A stretch of DNA of 64,000 bases from Methylotenera sp. (GTDB taxonomy: Bacteria; Pseudomonadota; Gammaproteobacteria; Burkholderiales; Methylophilaceae). The stretch covers positions 62,001 to 126,000 of the forward strand of contig JACMNB010000036.1 in assembly GCA_014378845.1 (NCBI GenBank). The letters run 5' to 3'. The position numbers and the translations under genes are program-made. Under the pieces are notes generated by a model. It worked only from the letters and a program-made list of their open reading frames with translations, was not told the DNA's origin and did no database searches. This document shows, in pieces, positions 1 through 9,579 of the stretch. Position 1 is the first letter of the stretch. Every line of letters starts with the position of its first letter.

Positions 1-423
1 ATAATTTTGATTGCGCATAAAGTCGGCAACTGCATGCAGTTGTGCAGCTAATTTTTGCACCAATTTATCTTCAAGCTTCAATTGGTGCATGGCACCAATC
101 ATGCAAAACATCCATTGATCGCGCTCAGCCTCGCCAATCGCCACGTGCATATGCCGCTGCCTTAATTTTGGGTGACCATATCGTTCGATATACAGTTGCG
201 GGCCGCCAGTCCAGCCTGTTAAAAACATGAATAGTTTTTCGCGCGATGAGGTTAAGTCGGCTGGATGTAGCGCACGTATTGGCGCGGCTTTTGGGTCGGC
301 GTCCATAATGTCGTAAAAGGTTTCGACCAAATCGCGGATTTTTTCTGTGCCGCCATTTTCTCCACCTAGCAGCTGAAAAAAAGTGGATTGATTGCTGCCT
401 GCATCTTCTATTTTGTTTAACAT
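1..423 (-). CDS. Group II truncated hemoglobin (trHbO-like), C-terminus cut by window edge
   Basis: This is a small heme globin, expected to bind O2 or NO in the cytoplasm. The open frame starts at an ATG at 423 and reads leftward for 141 codons off the window edge with no stop. Family marks visible in the translation are the segment FYDIMDADP, the run LFMFLTGWTGG, a YIERYGHP motif, a likely proximal His in the LRQRHMHVAIG stretch, and a Trp in RDQWMFCM that fits the TrpG8 of group II globins. Group II proteins are usually about 130-140 residues, so only a short tail can be missing. It lies downstream of purT on the same strand, separated by a repeat-rich spacer. Whether it shares a transcript with purT cannot be seen. 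The family call is firm; the physiological role is inference. Confidence 0.85.
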   Translation of the reverse strand, partial: MLNKIEDAGSNQSTFFQLLGGENGGTEKIRDLVETFYDIMDADPKAAPIRALHPADLTSSREKLFMFLTGWTGGPQLYIERYGHPKLRQRHMHVAIGEAERDQWMFCMIGAMHQLKLEDKLVQKLAAQLHAVADFMRNQNY

Positions 424-439
424 ATTACTTACATTCGTT

Positions 440-557
440 CATGGTGAACCATCTGAAGTCCGTTCGTGGTGTGCCAATTGAAGTCCGTTCCTGGTGAGCC
501 TGTCGAACCATGATTTAATTAATTCATCCTTCGACAGGCTCAGGGCGAACGGCAGGA
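440..557. repeat. Dispersed palindromic repeat between purT and the globin gene
   Basis: A perfect 11-bp inverted repeat (AGCCTGTCGAA at 497-507, TTCGACAGGCT at 530-540) is extended outward by imperfect pairing of CCGTTC near 485 with GAACGG near 550. To its left is a direct repeat with a period of about 30 bp, with TGAAGTCCGTTC near 450 and again near 480. This looks like a REP/MITE-type intergenic element with one partly duplicated arm. It could form a hairpin in the purT transcript. Confidence 0.7.
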
Positions 558-566
558 AAAGATAAA

Positions 567-1772
567 TTAACTTGTTTTTACTAAGCTAGCGGCAAGTTTG
601 GCGCGGTTACGCGCTTCATCGGTGTCTTTACCCGTCGCCAGCGCAACGCCCATGCGCCGCTTTAAAAATGATTCGGGTTTGCCAAACAAACGTATATCGC
701 TGCACGGCACAGCCAATGCGGCATCCAAGCCTTCGTATGCAAGATTTTTAGAGTCAACGCCGCCATAAATCACCGCGCTTGCGCCCGCTTCTTTCATACT
801 CACGTCCACTGGCAAACCTAAAATAGCACGTGCGTGCAGCTCAAACTCGCTCAAACGTTGCGAACACATGGTAACCATGCCTGTATCATGTGGGCGTGGG
901 CTTACTTCGCTAAACCATACTTGGTCGCACTTAACAAACAATTCCACACCAAACAAACCTAAACCACCAAGCGAATCTGTAATAGTTTTAGCGATATGTT
1001 GTGAATTTTTTAAAGCCTGCTGCGACATGACTTGCGGTTGCCAACTTTCTACATAATCACCATTTTTTTGTAAATGGCCGATAGGCTCGCAAAAGTAAGT
1101 TTGAATATCGCCCGACGCATTTTTGGCACGAACGGTGAGTAGCGTAATTTCGTAATCAAAATCAATTTGGCCTTCTACAATCACCACGCCCTGATTCACA
1201 CGTCCACCTGTTGCAGCGTAATCCCATGCGGCTTGTACTTGGTTTTGCTCAGTGACGCGCGATTGGCCTTTGCCACTAGACGACATGGTGGGTTTAATAA
1301 AGCATGGGTAGCCGACCCCTCCTTTTTGCTTAGGTGCATCTATGCTGGCTTGCAGCTCTGCCGCGCTTCTGGCAAAGGCATACGGTGAAACGGGCAACTT
1401 GAGTTCTTCTGCCGCTAGTCGGCGAATGCCTTCGCGATTCATAGTAAGCTGTACCGCTTTAACGGTGGGGATAACGGTAAAACCTTCTGCCTCAATTTCG
1501 GCCAGCGTATCAGTATTCAGCGCCTCAATTTCTGGCACAATTAAATGTGGTTTTTCTTTATAAATTAAGGCTTTAAGCGCATCTGCATCGGTCATATCAA
1601 TAGTGTAAGCGCGATGCGCCACTTGCTGGCCTGGCGCATTTTCGTAGCGATCAACCGCAATCACTTCTACCCCAAAGCGTTGCAGCGCGATGATGACTTC
1701 TTTGCCCAACTCGCCGCTGCCTAGCAGCATGACTTTGGTGGCAGATGGGGATAATGGCGTGCCTAATTTCAT
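567..1772 (-). CDS. purT: Formate-dependent phosphoribosylglycinamide formyltransferase (GAR transformylase 2)
   Basis: PurT makes formyl-GAR from GAR, formate and ATP in de novo purine synthesis, replacing the folate-dependent PurN step. The protein shows the N-terminal nucleotide-binding segment [12 protein letters not shown], the [15 protein letters not shown] block, the ATP-grasp core [10 protein letters not shown], and [16 protein letters not shown], all typical of the family. Length from the chosen ATG is 401 residues, close to the roughly 392 of E. coli PurT. I chose the ATG at 1772 because MKLGTPL aligns with the known N-terminus; a TTG five codons upstream (1787) is possible. The insertion [12 protein letters not shown] before the ATP-grasp loop is slightly longer than in E. 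coli. It is a single gene, separated from the TonB receptor by a hairpin at 1810-1829. Confidence 0.96.
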   Translation of the reverse strand: MKLGTPLSPSATKVMLLGSGELGKEVIIALQRFGVEVIAVDRYENAPGQQVAHRAYTIDMTDADALKALIYKEKPHLIVPEIEALNTDTLAEIEAEGFTVIPTVKAVQLTMNREGIRRLAAEELKLPVSPYAFARSAAELQASIDAPKQKGGVGYPCFIKPTMSSSGKGQSRVTEQNQVQAAWDYAATGGRVNQGVVIVEGQIDFDYEITLLTVRAKNASGDIQTYFCEPIGHLQKNGDYVESWQPQVMSQQALKNSQHIAKTITDSLGGLGLFGVELFVKCDQVWFSEVSPRPHDTGMVTMCSQRLSEFELHARAILGLPVDVSMKEAGASAVIYGGVDSKNLAYEGLDAALAVPCSDIRLFGKPESFLKRRMGVALATGKDTDEARNRAKLAASLVKTS

Positions 1773-1809
1773 TGAGAGTTTTCGCAAATTATTTAAGCTG
1801 AAATGATAA

Positions 1810-1829
1810 CACGGGGCATTTGCCCCGTG
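1810..1829 (-). terminator. Hairpin after the TonB receptor gene, possible terminator
   Basis: A perfect 9-bp stem (CACGGGGCA / TGCCCCGTG) with a two-base centre lies between the leftward receptor gene and purT. On the minus strand it is followed by TTATCATTTC, so the U-run is poor. It may be a weak terminator or a processing hairpin. Confidence 0.45.
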
Positions 1830-1864
1830 CTATTTTGAAGTTGAGAATTGACTGCTAAAAAGAC

Positions 1865-4150
1865 TTAATCTACATCCACAGCAGCAGCAGACTTTTTAGT
1901 ACCAAATTCATAAGTCACACCTACCCAAGCGGCGCGCGGTGCGGCTGGTGAGCGAAATTGCTCATCCTGTCCATTAAAAATATTGTTACCCAGCACACCA
2001 AAAGTGGCGTAATTGTGATCAAACACATTATTCACTTTGCCAAATAGTTTCCAATTTTTGTTGATGCTGTAATGCGTGTCTAAATTTACAGTCGCATAGC
2101 CTGGCACTTTGCCGTTTATATCTTGGTTATTTTCATCACCGCGCGCAAATTGGCCAGAAGCCATTACAATATTCGTGCCAATGTTCCAAGCAGATGTGAC
2201 ATAATACGCAGCACGAATTTTTAAAGTATGCCGTGCAATGCTAGGGATGCGATTGCCTTTGCTAACTTGAATTTGGTCTAGCGCATTTTTGCTGCTATTA
2301 GCGGCAGAACCTACAGTAAAGTCTGACTCATAAGTCGCATCCACAAAGCCATAATTGGCCGCCAATGTTAGCGCATCAAACTTGCCATTTAAGCCAAGCT
2401 CTAAGCCTTGGCGGTTGGTTTTACCCACGTTTTGAAAGAAACCTTGGGTGGGCACAATACCGCTTGCAATAAATTGAATATCATCATTATTTTCGGTGGT
2501 GTAAGCACCTGCGTTCCAGCTAAGATTATCAGCCAACTTACCGCGCACACCGCCCTCCCACGTTTTAGCGACCACTTTTTTCAAATCAGGATCGGCCGCA
2601 AAAGAGTTAGGCAATTGGCATGGCGTTGCAGGGTCTGCACAGCTTAGCTCGACTGGTGTTGCGGCGCGCATGCCCTCGTTATAGCCACCATAAAAACCTA
2701 AGTTGTTGTTTGGATTATAGTTAAAACCAATGGCTGGGTTAAAGCGGCTGTAACGGTGATTGCCGTTTAAATCACCAATGTTGCCAGCAGTGTCACTAAA
2801 ACCTGCTAACTTAATTTTAGCCACATTATAGCGGCCAGATAATGTCATATGCCATTGATCGGTAAACGAAAAAGTATCGGTTGCATATAAACCGTAGTAA
2901 TCATTTTTGGTATTTAAACGCACCTTGGCCAGCAAAGTCTGCGGATTAACAGTCACCGTTTCATGCCCTTCTACAGTCGCCTGAAAAGAGTCGCTGGTAA
3001 AATCGGTACGGCCAAAGTCTGCACTGGCACCTGCGGTAAATTGGTTTTTGTGACCTGCTAAATCATTCAATAATGTCAATTGAAACGCACCGCCATAGCC
3101 ATCTTGATCGGTTTCTGTCGATACATTTTGATTGTCAGTGTCAAGCGGATCTGCACTGCTAGAATTACTAGCCGCATTACTATTAAAACCACTGGTGCGG
3201 TTGTTGCGGTAGTACACATTGCCTGCAACTAGCTTATTATCCGTTAAAAAATGACTGCCTTTTAGGTTAAGCATCACCATTTTGTTGCCGATAGAATCAG
3301 GATAAGTGTAGGCTTTTTTCGGCTCGTTTAAGGCAGAAAGCGGCACCGTTTGCGTGCCTTCCATCATTGTATCGGCCAAGGCAAGGGATAAATCTAAATC
3401 ACTTAACTCGTTTTGCCAGCCCACTTTGCCAAAGATTTGTTTCACATCACTGCTAGAATGTTCGCGCCAGCCGTTTTCTTTAAAAATATTGCCTGCCACA
3501 TAGTAATCAATATTTTTTTCTTTATTTTCGCCGCCCGCTTCAAATTCAAATGCGCGCCGCGCCCATGAGCCGCCATAAACCGTCGCCTTATAACCTGGAA
3601 ACTCCGCACCGCTTTTGGTGTGCACGGCCAGTGCGCCGCCTAATGTGTTTAAGCCAAATAAAGGGTTTGAACCTGGAATTAAATTAATATTCGCAATCGC
3701 GTTAGTCGGAATTAAATCCCAATTTACAATATCACCAAATGGCTCGTTGACACGCACGCCATCCAAATAAACGCTTAAACCTTGCGGCGTACCAAGCAAT
3801 GGTGATGCGGTAAAGCCACGAAATTGCACATCGGCTTGATAAGGGTTGGCAACCGTATTGCTAGTGTTGACTGAGCCTAAGTTATTGTCTAAATACTCTG
3901 ATAAATCAAGGCTTTGTTGTTGGCCAATTTGCTTAGATGAGCCTGTTTGCACGTTAGATGGCACTTGGTTAATCGGCGTGCCGATGCTGGGTAATGGTGT
4001 TGTGCCAACCACTTCTACTTGTTCGGTTTCTAGTGCTTCTGCCTTATTAGCTGCATCAACTAAATTGGGCATTGCCAATGCGGCAAATACCGCTAAATTA
4101 ATCACTTTTAGTTTAAAATAATTTGGTCTTAATGATGATTTAACTGACAT
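1865..4150 (-). CDS. TonB-dependent outer-membrane receptor, ligand unknown
   Basis: This is a 761-residue outer-membrane gated channel. The order is a signal peptide (basic start, then VINLAVFAALAMPNLVDA), a TonB-box-like ETEQVEVVGTT, a plug domain containing VQFRGFTASPL, GLSVYLDGVRVNEPFGD and NPLFGLNTLGGAL, and then a long beta-barrel of aromatic-rich strands. The last strand, WVGVTYEFG, is followed by about a dozen extra residues (KKSAAAVDVD), whereas most barrels end at the aromatic residue; this is odd. I chose the ATG at 4150, which has AAGG eight bases upstream. An ATG at 4156 and a TTG at 4201 are in frame. The gene is divergent from a NarL-type two-component pair about 180 bp away, which may regulate it. 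The substrate (siderophore, vitamin or other) cannot be read from the sequence. Confidence 0.9.
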   Translation of the reverse strand: MSVKSSLRPNYFKLKVINLAVFAALAMPNLVDAANKAEALETEQVEVVGTTPLPSIGTPINQVPSNVQTGSSKQIGQQQSLDLSEYLDNNLGSVNTSNTVANPYQADVQFRGFTASPLLGTPQGLSVYLDGVRVNEPFGDIVNWDLIPTNAIANINLIPGSNPLFGLNTLGGALAVHTKSGAEFPGYKATVYGGSWARRAFEFEAGGENKEKNIDYYVAGNIFKENGWREHSSSDVKQIFGKVGWQNELSDLDLSLALADTMMEGTQTVPLSALNEPKKAYTYPDSIGNKMVMLNLKGSHFLTDNKLVAGNVYYRNNRTSGFNSNAASNSSSADPLDTDNQNVSTETDQDGYGGAFQLTLLNDLAGHKNQFTAGASADFGRTDFTSDSFQATVEGHETVTVNPQTLLAKVRLNTKNDYYGLYATDTFSFTDQWHMTLSGRYNVAKIKLAGFSDTAGNIGDLNGNHRYSRFNPAIGFNYNPNNNLGFYGGYNEGMRAATPVELSCADPATPCQLPNSFAADPDLKKVVAKTWEGGVRGKLADNLSWNAGAYTTENNDDIQFIASGIVPTQGFFQNVGKTNRQGLELGLNGKFDALTLAANYGFVDATYESDFTVGSAANSSKNALDQIQVSKGNRIPSIARHTLKIRAAYYVTSAWNIGTNIVMASGQFARGDENNQDINGKVPGYATVNLDTHYSINKNWKLFGKVNNVFDHNYATFGVLGNNIFNGQDEQFRSPAAPRAAWVGVTYEFGTKKSAAAVDVD

Positions 4151-4327
4151 GCACATAGCCTTAATAAATAGATTCAAAATTTTCAATTTGTATTCTAACA
4201 AATGCTTTTATCAATATCATTAGGAAAATCTCCCGAATATTGCCAGCCCCAAACCCAAACACTATGATGCGCGCCGTAAACCCGCTATAGTCATTGGTAT
4301 TAACGCGCCTGAAAATACCGAAACCAA

Positions 4328-5689
4328 TTGAACTTAAAATTACGCCTAAACTTAGTTACCACCGGCTTATTATTGTTATTAATGCTGGCTGGCATTGCCT
4401 TAAGCTTTAATAATGCACGCAATAACACGCTTGCCGAAATTGCCTCGGCCGAAAAATCAACCTTGTATCTGTTTGAAAGTGGAAAGTTAGCTATTAACCC
4501 TATCAAACCTCAAACAATTGACTTAAACGCATTTAAATTACAACAACTTAGCCATATGCGGCACTTAAAAATTGAGCTGGTTGATAGCCAAGGCAGCGTA
4601 CTTGATAGCAACCAAACCCAAGGCCTTAATAAACTCAGTAACGAAGCGCCCGCTTGGTTTGAGCAACTTTTAAATAAAACCATGCCACGTTGGCAGCCCA
4701 AAATAAAAAGCTTATCGTTTAATAATCAATTAGTTGCCAAGCTAATTATTACGCCAGACCCCAGCTACGAATATGCAGAAATTTGGAAGCAAATAACCGA
4801 TTTGCTAGTATTGTTGGCACTGTTTTTTATTTGCGTCAATTTGATGATAGCCTGGGCAATTGCGCAAGCATTAAAGCCAACTAATACCATACTAACCGCA
4901 CTTGATGAGATTGAAAAAGGCCATTTAGCAACCCGTTTGCCGCATTTTAATTTGCCAGAACTATCACGCATTGGTCAAAAATTTAACCACATGATTGAAA
5001 CCTTGCAGCAAAGTATTAATAAAAATCACCGATTAACACAACAACTAATGACGTTGCAAGAAGCGGAGCGTAAGAGCCTTGCGCGCGATTTGCATGACGA
5101 ATTTGGGCAATGTTTAACCGCCATTAATACTGATGCCAGCGTGATTTTAAAGCGCGCCAAAACGCAATATCCTGAATTAAAAGATAGCGCACAAGCCATT
5201 ACTCAGCTATCACGCCATTTAATGGAGCTGGTAAGCGGCTTGCTGCAACGCTTGCGCCCAGGCGTGCTAGATGAGCTGGGCTTAGAAGTGGCCTTACAAG
5301 ACTTGGTGAATGGCTGGCGAACACGCTTTGAAGGCATTGCAGCCACACTAAACATCGCCAATGCGCAATATTTAACCAAAGAAAGTTTAGGTGATGTTGA
5401 AAGCTTGGTTGTTTATCGCTTGGTACAAGAATGTTTAACCAATGTTTCGCGCCACGCCGCTGCCAGCCAAGTCAACATTCAATTACACGCACACATTAAA
5501 GAAAAGCAAGGCATCAGTTTAATCATACAAGATAATGGCAAAGGCTTTAATATCAACCAAGTACAAGGCCTAGGCTTACTGGGTATGCGTGAGCGTGTGG
5601 AAGGCCTAGAAGGCGATTTTTCAATACAAGCTCAGCCTGAGTTTGGCACAACAATCACCGTTTGGATTCCTTTAAGAATGCAAGCATGA
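4328..5689 (+). CDS. NarX/DegS-type sensor histidine kinase
   Basis: This membrane sensor kinase has 453 residues. The order is TM1 about 8-27, a periplasmic domain about 28-155, TM2 about 157-178, HAMP about 179-232 (LDEIEKGHLATRLP), a HisKA_3 dimerisation helix with phospho-acceptor His256 in ARDLHDEFGQ, and a C-terminal HATPase with RLVQECLTNVSRHA, DNGKGF and LGLLGMRERVEGL. This architecture pairs with NarL/FixJ regulators. The only good start is a TTG at 4328; the next in-frame ATG lies inside TM1. It overlaps the next gene (ATGA), so the two are translationally coupled. The periplasmic domain is not a family I recognise, so the signal is unknown. Divergence from the TonB receptor suggests an envelope or nutrient cue, which is inference. 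Confidence 0.92.
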   Translation: MNLKLRLNLVTTGLLLLLMLAGIALSFNNARNNTLAEIASAEKSTLYLFESGKLAINPIKPQTIDLNAFKLQQLSHMRHLKIELVDSQGSVLDSNQTQGLNKLSNEAPAWFEQLLNKTMPRWQPKIKSLSFNNQLVAKLIITPDPSYEYAEIWKQITDLLVLLALFFICVNLMIAWAIAQALKPTNTILTALDEIEKGHLATRLPHFNLPELSRIGQKFNHMIETLQQSINKNHRLTQQLMTLQEAERKSLARDLHDEFGQCLTAINTDASVILKRAKTQYPELKDSAQAITQLSRHLMELVSGLLQRLRPGVLDELGLEVALQDLVNGWRTRFEGIAATLNIANAQYLTKESLGDVESLVVYRLVQECLTNVSRHAAASQVNIQLHAHIKEKQGISLIIQDNGKGFNINQVQGLGLLGMRERVEGLEGDFSIQAQPEFGTTITVWIPLRMQA

Positions 5690-6324
5690 GTACCATTCGC
5701 ATTATGCTGGTAGATGATCATGCTGTTGTGCGCGCTGGTGTACGGCGGCTTTTGGAACAAGACAATCGCTTTTTGGTGGTGTCCGAATGTGAAAGCGGCG
5801 AACGCGCTTATCAACAATTTGGCGAGTATTTGCCCGATATTACCGTGATGGATTTAAGCATGCCAGGTATGGGCGGCCTAGAGGCCATTAACCGCATTAC
5901 TGCACGTTACCCAACGGCAAAATTGCTAGTATTATCGATGCACGAAAATGCTGCATTTGCTAGCCAAGCCTTAAAAGCGGGCGCAAAAGGGTATTTATCT
6001 AAAAACAGCTTGGCAGAAGAGTTAGTTAATGCGCTTGATAGCATCATTAAAGGCCAAACTTACATTAACGCCAGCATTAGTAAGCAAATTACCCAGCAGT
6101 TTTTAAATGCAACAGAAAATCCTTTGCAGATACTATCAGCACGTGAATTTGAAATTTTTAGACTACTGGCCGAGGGTGTCGATAACAATTCCATTGCCGC
6201 CACATTGAATATTAGCCCAAAAACGGTTGCCAATTACCAAACCAGCATTAAGCAAAAATTGGGCATCAATAGCCCCGTAGAACTGGTGCGGCTAGCCATC
6301 CGTAGCGGTTTGATTGATAGCTAA
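5686..6324 (+). CDS. NarL/FixJ-family response regulator
   Basis: This is a 212-residue DNA-binding regulator partnered with the upstream kinase. It has a receiver domain with the acidic pair DD (residues 10-11), phospho-acceptor Asp56 in TVMDLSMPGMGG, a conserved Ser in LVLSMHE and a Lys in GYLSKNS. A C-terminal LuxR-type helix-turn-helix follows (LSAREFEIFRLLAEG, IAATLNISPKTVANY). The ATG at 5686 overlaps the kinase stop codon by 4 bp, the usual coupling. An ATG at 5662 is in frame but lies inside the kinase gene and would add eight unconserved residues. The target promoter is unknown. The divergent TonB receptor gene is the nearest candidate. Confidence 0.93.
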   Translation: MSTIRIMLVDDHAVVRAGVRRLLEQDNRFLVVSECESGERAYQQFGEYLPDITVMDLSMPGMGGLEAINRITARYPTAKLLVLSMHENAAFASQALKAGAKGYLSKNSLAEELVNALDSIIKGQTYINASISKQITQQFLNATENPLQILSAREFEIFRLLAEGVDNNSIAATLNISPKTVANYQTSIKQKLGINSPVELVRLAIRSGLIDS

Positions 6325-6335
6325 TTTATTATCCA

Positions 6336-8828
6336 CTAAATGCTGTTAAGCAATTGTTTTGGTGGCACATTTAAATAGCTGCGAATCACTAGCCACGCAG
6401 CCAGCGGCACTAAAATAAAGGCCAACATAAGCGACTTTGCTGCTAACACCCAGTTGAATTGATACGCAATATCTAGCACAAATCGGCTAAGATAATAGGC
6501 TAAGCCGCTAGCAAAGGCTGTTGCCACAATGGCCGCCACAGCGCCTATGCAAGCAAATTCGGTCAATATACTCATAGTCATTTGGGCTTTACTTGCACCA
6601 AGCACGCGCAGCAAGGCCGATTCTTGAATGCGCGCTCCGCGCGTTGCAATAAGCGCGGCGTACAATACCGCCAAACCTGCCACCATGCAAAAACCAAATA
6701 CCACGCTAACCGCCATTTGCATTTTTTGCATCACTTCACGCACTTGCAACATTAAACTGGCTACATCAATCACCGTAAAATTAGGAAACTGCTGTATGAG
6801 TTTATTCAGATTATTGTCGTTTTGTTTAGGCAAATAAAATGCAGTCATAAAGCTACTAGGGTAATTTTTTAACGTTTCAGCAGGCGTAACCGCAAAAAAG
6901 TTAGCCCGCATGCTATCCCAATTCACTTTACGAATGCTCGTCACGGTAAGTGAAATTTTGCTGCCTGCAATATCGTATTCTAATACGTCATTAAGCTTAA
7001 TATTTAGCGCGTCAGCAATAGACTCTTCTATCGACAAATAGGGCTTACTGGCTTCATCCGCCCGCCACCAGCGGCCTTGCAACAGCTTGTTATCTTCTTG
7101 TAGCCTACTAGCGCTTGATAAATTAAACTCGCGCGCAACCAAGCGTTTAGCGCGCTCACTGGCAAAATATTCTGGCGTAACGGCCTTGTGATTAATGGCC
7201 GTTAATCGGCCGCGAATCATGGGAAAGACTTGCGCATGATTAATGCCATTGTTTAATTCAAAGGCTTTTAAATCAGACACTTGATTAGACTGAATATTAA
7301 TCACAAAGCGGTTTGGCGCATTAATTGGCATACTGTTTTGCCACGCGCTTAATAAATCATTTTTGAGTAACATCAGCAAAATCAGCACCATTGCGCCCAA
7401 GCTAAAACCAATAATTTGCGTAATCGATAAACCTAATCGGCGGTTTAAATTAGCCAAACCAAAACGAATACTTTGGCTAATGTTGATATTAGTAAAACTT
7501 GTTTTTAGCAATAATTTTGCAAGTAAAAAAGCCAGTAAACCAGTCAGCGTGCTAATGCCAATAATGCCTGCCAAAAATAATGCCGCCAATTTAAATGACT
7601 TTGCTAAGAGCAAAATTAGGCCAATGATTACAACGCTAAGTGGCAATATGCGCGCCCAAATTGAAGCGGCAGTTATCGTTAAATCTTGACGCAAAATGCG
7701 GCTGGTGGGCAAGGTTTTAAGCGCCCAAATGTGCGGTAAAAGCAAAGCCCACAACAAGCTTACGCTTAAACCCATGCCAATAAAAAACGGCTTTATGCTG
7801 CCTTGCGGCAAATTCTCTAAAAATAATTGCCCCGCAAAATAAGCCAAACTTTGTTGCAACAAATAGCCCAGTGCACAACCAATAACGCCGCCAATAGTGG
7901 CTAACAGCAACACTTGCCAAATCATTACCGCCTGAATGTTGGCCGTGCTAGCGCCAAAACAACGTAATAAACCTGCTGTTTCTTGCGCGCGCGTGACAAA
8001 AGGTTGGCAGGCCAACAGCATAGCGACGATGGATAAAATGACGCTGACTAGCGCGCTTAAATTTAAGAAAATTTCAGCCTTATCCAGTGCACTTTTTATT
8101 TCTGGGCGGGCAGTTTTTACGTCTTCTACATGTTCGCCGCGCTGCAATTTTGGGGTGATATCGGTTGCAAATCGTGCAACATTTACGGGCTGGCCAGCCA
8201 CCAACACTTGATATTTAACGCGGCTGCCAAATTGCACTAATTGCGTTGCGGCCACGTCATCCATATTCATCATTAGCCTGGGTGCAAAACTAAACATATC
8301 ACCTCCGCGCGAAGGTTCGCGCGTTAATAATGCCGCCACTGTTAATTGGCTTGCGCCCAATTCAATCTTGTCGCCGACTTTAATCTTAAGCGCATCGGCA
8401 AGGCGCGGCTCAATCCAAACTTCATTTTTGTTAGGAATTGTTTGCACACTTTGCGTTGGCGCATTTTCACTCAGTTTTACTTCTAAATTGCCGCGCAGTG
8501 GAAAACCGGCACCCAAGGCCTTAATCTCAGCCAACCGATTTTTTTCGCCGACAATCGCCATACTGGCAAACTCTAAGGTTTGCGTGGTGTTAAGCGATTG
8601 GTGCTTAGCGGCTTCTACTACATGATTAGAAATTGCGTGATCTGAGATCAGCGCTAAATCCCCGCCCAGCAACAGCCCGCCTTGCGAATTTAGGTGCGCG
8701 GCTATTCTATAAGTGAAAAAATTAACCGCGGTAATGCTACTCACCGCTAACACTAGCGCCAACAATAACACGCGCAAATCGCCCGATTTATATTGCGCAA
8801 GTAATTGATTAAATGCCAATTTAACCAT
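6336..8828 (-). CDS. ABC transporter permease, FtsX-like (YbbP family)
   Basis: This is a large inner-membrane permease of about 830 residues with two FtsX domains. One TM helix near the N-terminus (VLLLALVLAVSSITAVNFF) is followed by a big extracytoplasmic domain, and hydrophobic clusters occur near the middle and at the C-terminus (VVFGFCMVAGLAVLYAALIATRGARIQESALLRVLGAS). The LLRxxGAS motif typical of FtsX permeases appears twice (AGLLRCFGAS and SALLRVLGAS). Length and topology match E. coli YbbP. I chose the ATG at 8828, 17 bp after the ATPase gene; a longer frame from 8894 would overlap that gene and add a non-membrane leader. With the upstream ATPase it should form a membrane complex. 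The substrate is unknown. Confidence 0.88.
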   Translation of the reverse strand: MVKLAFNQLLAQYKSGDLRVLLLALVLAVSSITAVNFFTYRIAAHLNSQGGLLLGGDLALISDHAISNHVVEAAKHQSLNTTQTLEFASMAIVGEKNRLAEIKALGAGFPLRGNLEVKLSENAPTQSVQTIPNKNEVWIEPRLADALKIKVGDKIELGASQLTVAALLTREPSRGGDMFSFAPRLMMNMDDVAATQLVQFGSRVKYQVLVAGQPVNVARFATDITPKLQRGEHVEDVKTARPEIKSALDKAEIFLNLSALVSVILSIVAMLLACQPFVTRAQETAGLLRCFGASTANIQAVMIWQVLLLATIGGVIGCALGYLLQQSLAYFAGQLFLENLPQGSIKPFFIGMGLSVSLLWALLLPHIWALKTLPTSRILRQDLTITAASIWARILPLSVVIIGLILLLAKSFKLAALFLAGIIGISTLTGLLAFLLAKLLLKTSFTNINISQSIRFGLANLNRRLGLSITQIIGFSLGAMVLILLMLLKNDLLSAWQNSMPINAPNRFVINIQSNQVSDLKAFELNNGINHAQVFPMIRGRLTAINHKAVTPEYFASERAKRLVAREFNLSSASRLQEDNKLLQGRWWRADEASKPYLSIEESIADALNIKLNDVLEYDIAGSKISLTVTSIRKVNWDSMRANFFAVTPAETLKNYPSSFMTAFYLPKQNDNNLNKLIQQFPNFTVIDVASLMLQVREVMQKMQMAVSVVFGFCMVAGLAVLYAALIATRGARIQESALLRVLGASKAQMTMSILTEFACIGAVAAIVATAFASGLAYYLSRFVLDIAYQFNWVLAAKSLMLAFILVPLAAWLVIRSYLNVPPKQLLNSI

Positions 8829-8845
8829 AAATAAGGTCTTGCAAA

Positions 8846-9577
8846 TTAGCTTGCATGTAATTGACCATCGCGAAGCGTTAACACTCGCTGGCATCGCTGC
8901 GCCAAGTGCGTATCATGCGTAACTAAAATTAATGTACTATTTGACGCTTTATTTAGACTAAATAGTAACTCGATAATACGCTCACCAGTGGTTACATCTA
9001 GATTACCCGTTGGCTCATCGGCAAACAAAATGGCGGGTTGTGGGGCGAAGGCTCTTGCAATCGCCACTCGCTGTTGCTCGCCGCCAGATAGTTGTTTGGG
9101 GTAGTGCGTTATGCGGTCGGCCAAGCCTACTTTTTCCAATGTTGCAATTGCCACCTCGCTTGCATCTTTGCGATTAGCCAATTGCATCGGCAACATCACG
9201 TTTTCAAGCGCAGTCATGGTGCCCAATAATTGAAACGACTGAAACACAAAACCCATGCGTTGCCCTCGCACCGCCGCACGCGCGTCTTCATTCAAACTGC
9301 TAAATGGCGCGCCTTCTACCGTCACGCTGCCACTTGTGGGAATATCTAACCCAGCCAGTAAGCCAAGCAAGGTAGATTTACCCGAACCTGAACTCCCGAC
9401 AATCGCCACACTCTCACCTTGTGCTACTTCTAGGTGTAAATTGCGCAAAATTTCAATAATGGCGTCACCCTCGCCCACACTTTTTGCTAGATTTGTCGCT
9501 AAAATGACAAGGTTAGAAGTTTGAGTACTCGATCTCGGTTGATTCAACATTAAATTATTTGACTCAGAAAGTAACAT
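8846..9577 (-). CDS. ABC transporter ATPase, YbbA/LolD-like
   Basis: This is a 243-residue ATP-binding subunit. It has Walker A (GSSGSGKST), Q-loop (FVFQSFQLL), signature (LSGGEQQRVAIARA), Walker B (ILFADEP) followed by TGNLD, and the switch His in LVTHD. The FQSFQLL and TGNLD forms are typical of the MacB/LolD/YbbA group that drives FtsX-like permeases. The ATG at 9577 has GAGAG about seven bases upstream; another ATG at 9550 is possible. It is divergent from the GDSL esterase gene with almost no spacer. The same YbbA-YbbP-TesA neighbourhood is known in E. coli, so the three likely belong together functionally. Confidence 0.93.
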   Translation of the reverse strand: MLLSESNNLMLNQPRSSTQTSNLVILATNLAKSVGEGDAIIEILRNLHLEVAQGESVAIVGSSGSGKSTLLGLLAGLDIPTSGSVTVEGAPFSSLNEDARAAVRGQRMGFVFQSFQLLGTMTALENVMLPMQLANRKDASEVAIATLEKVGLADRITHYPKQLSGGEQQRVAIARAFAPQPAILFADEPTGNLDVTTGERIIELLFSLNKASNSTLILVTHDTHLAQRCQRVLTLRDGQLHAS

Positions 9578-9579
9578 GC

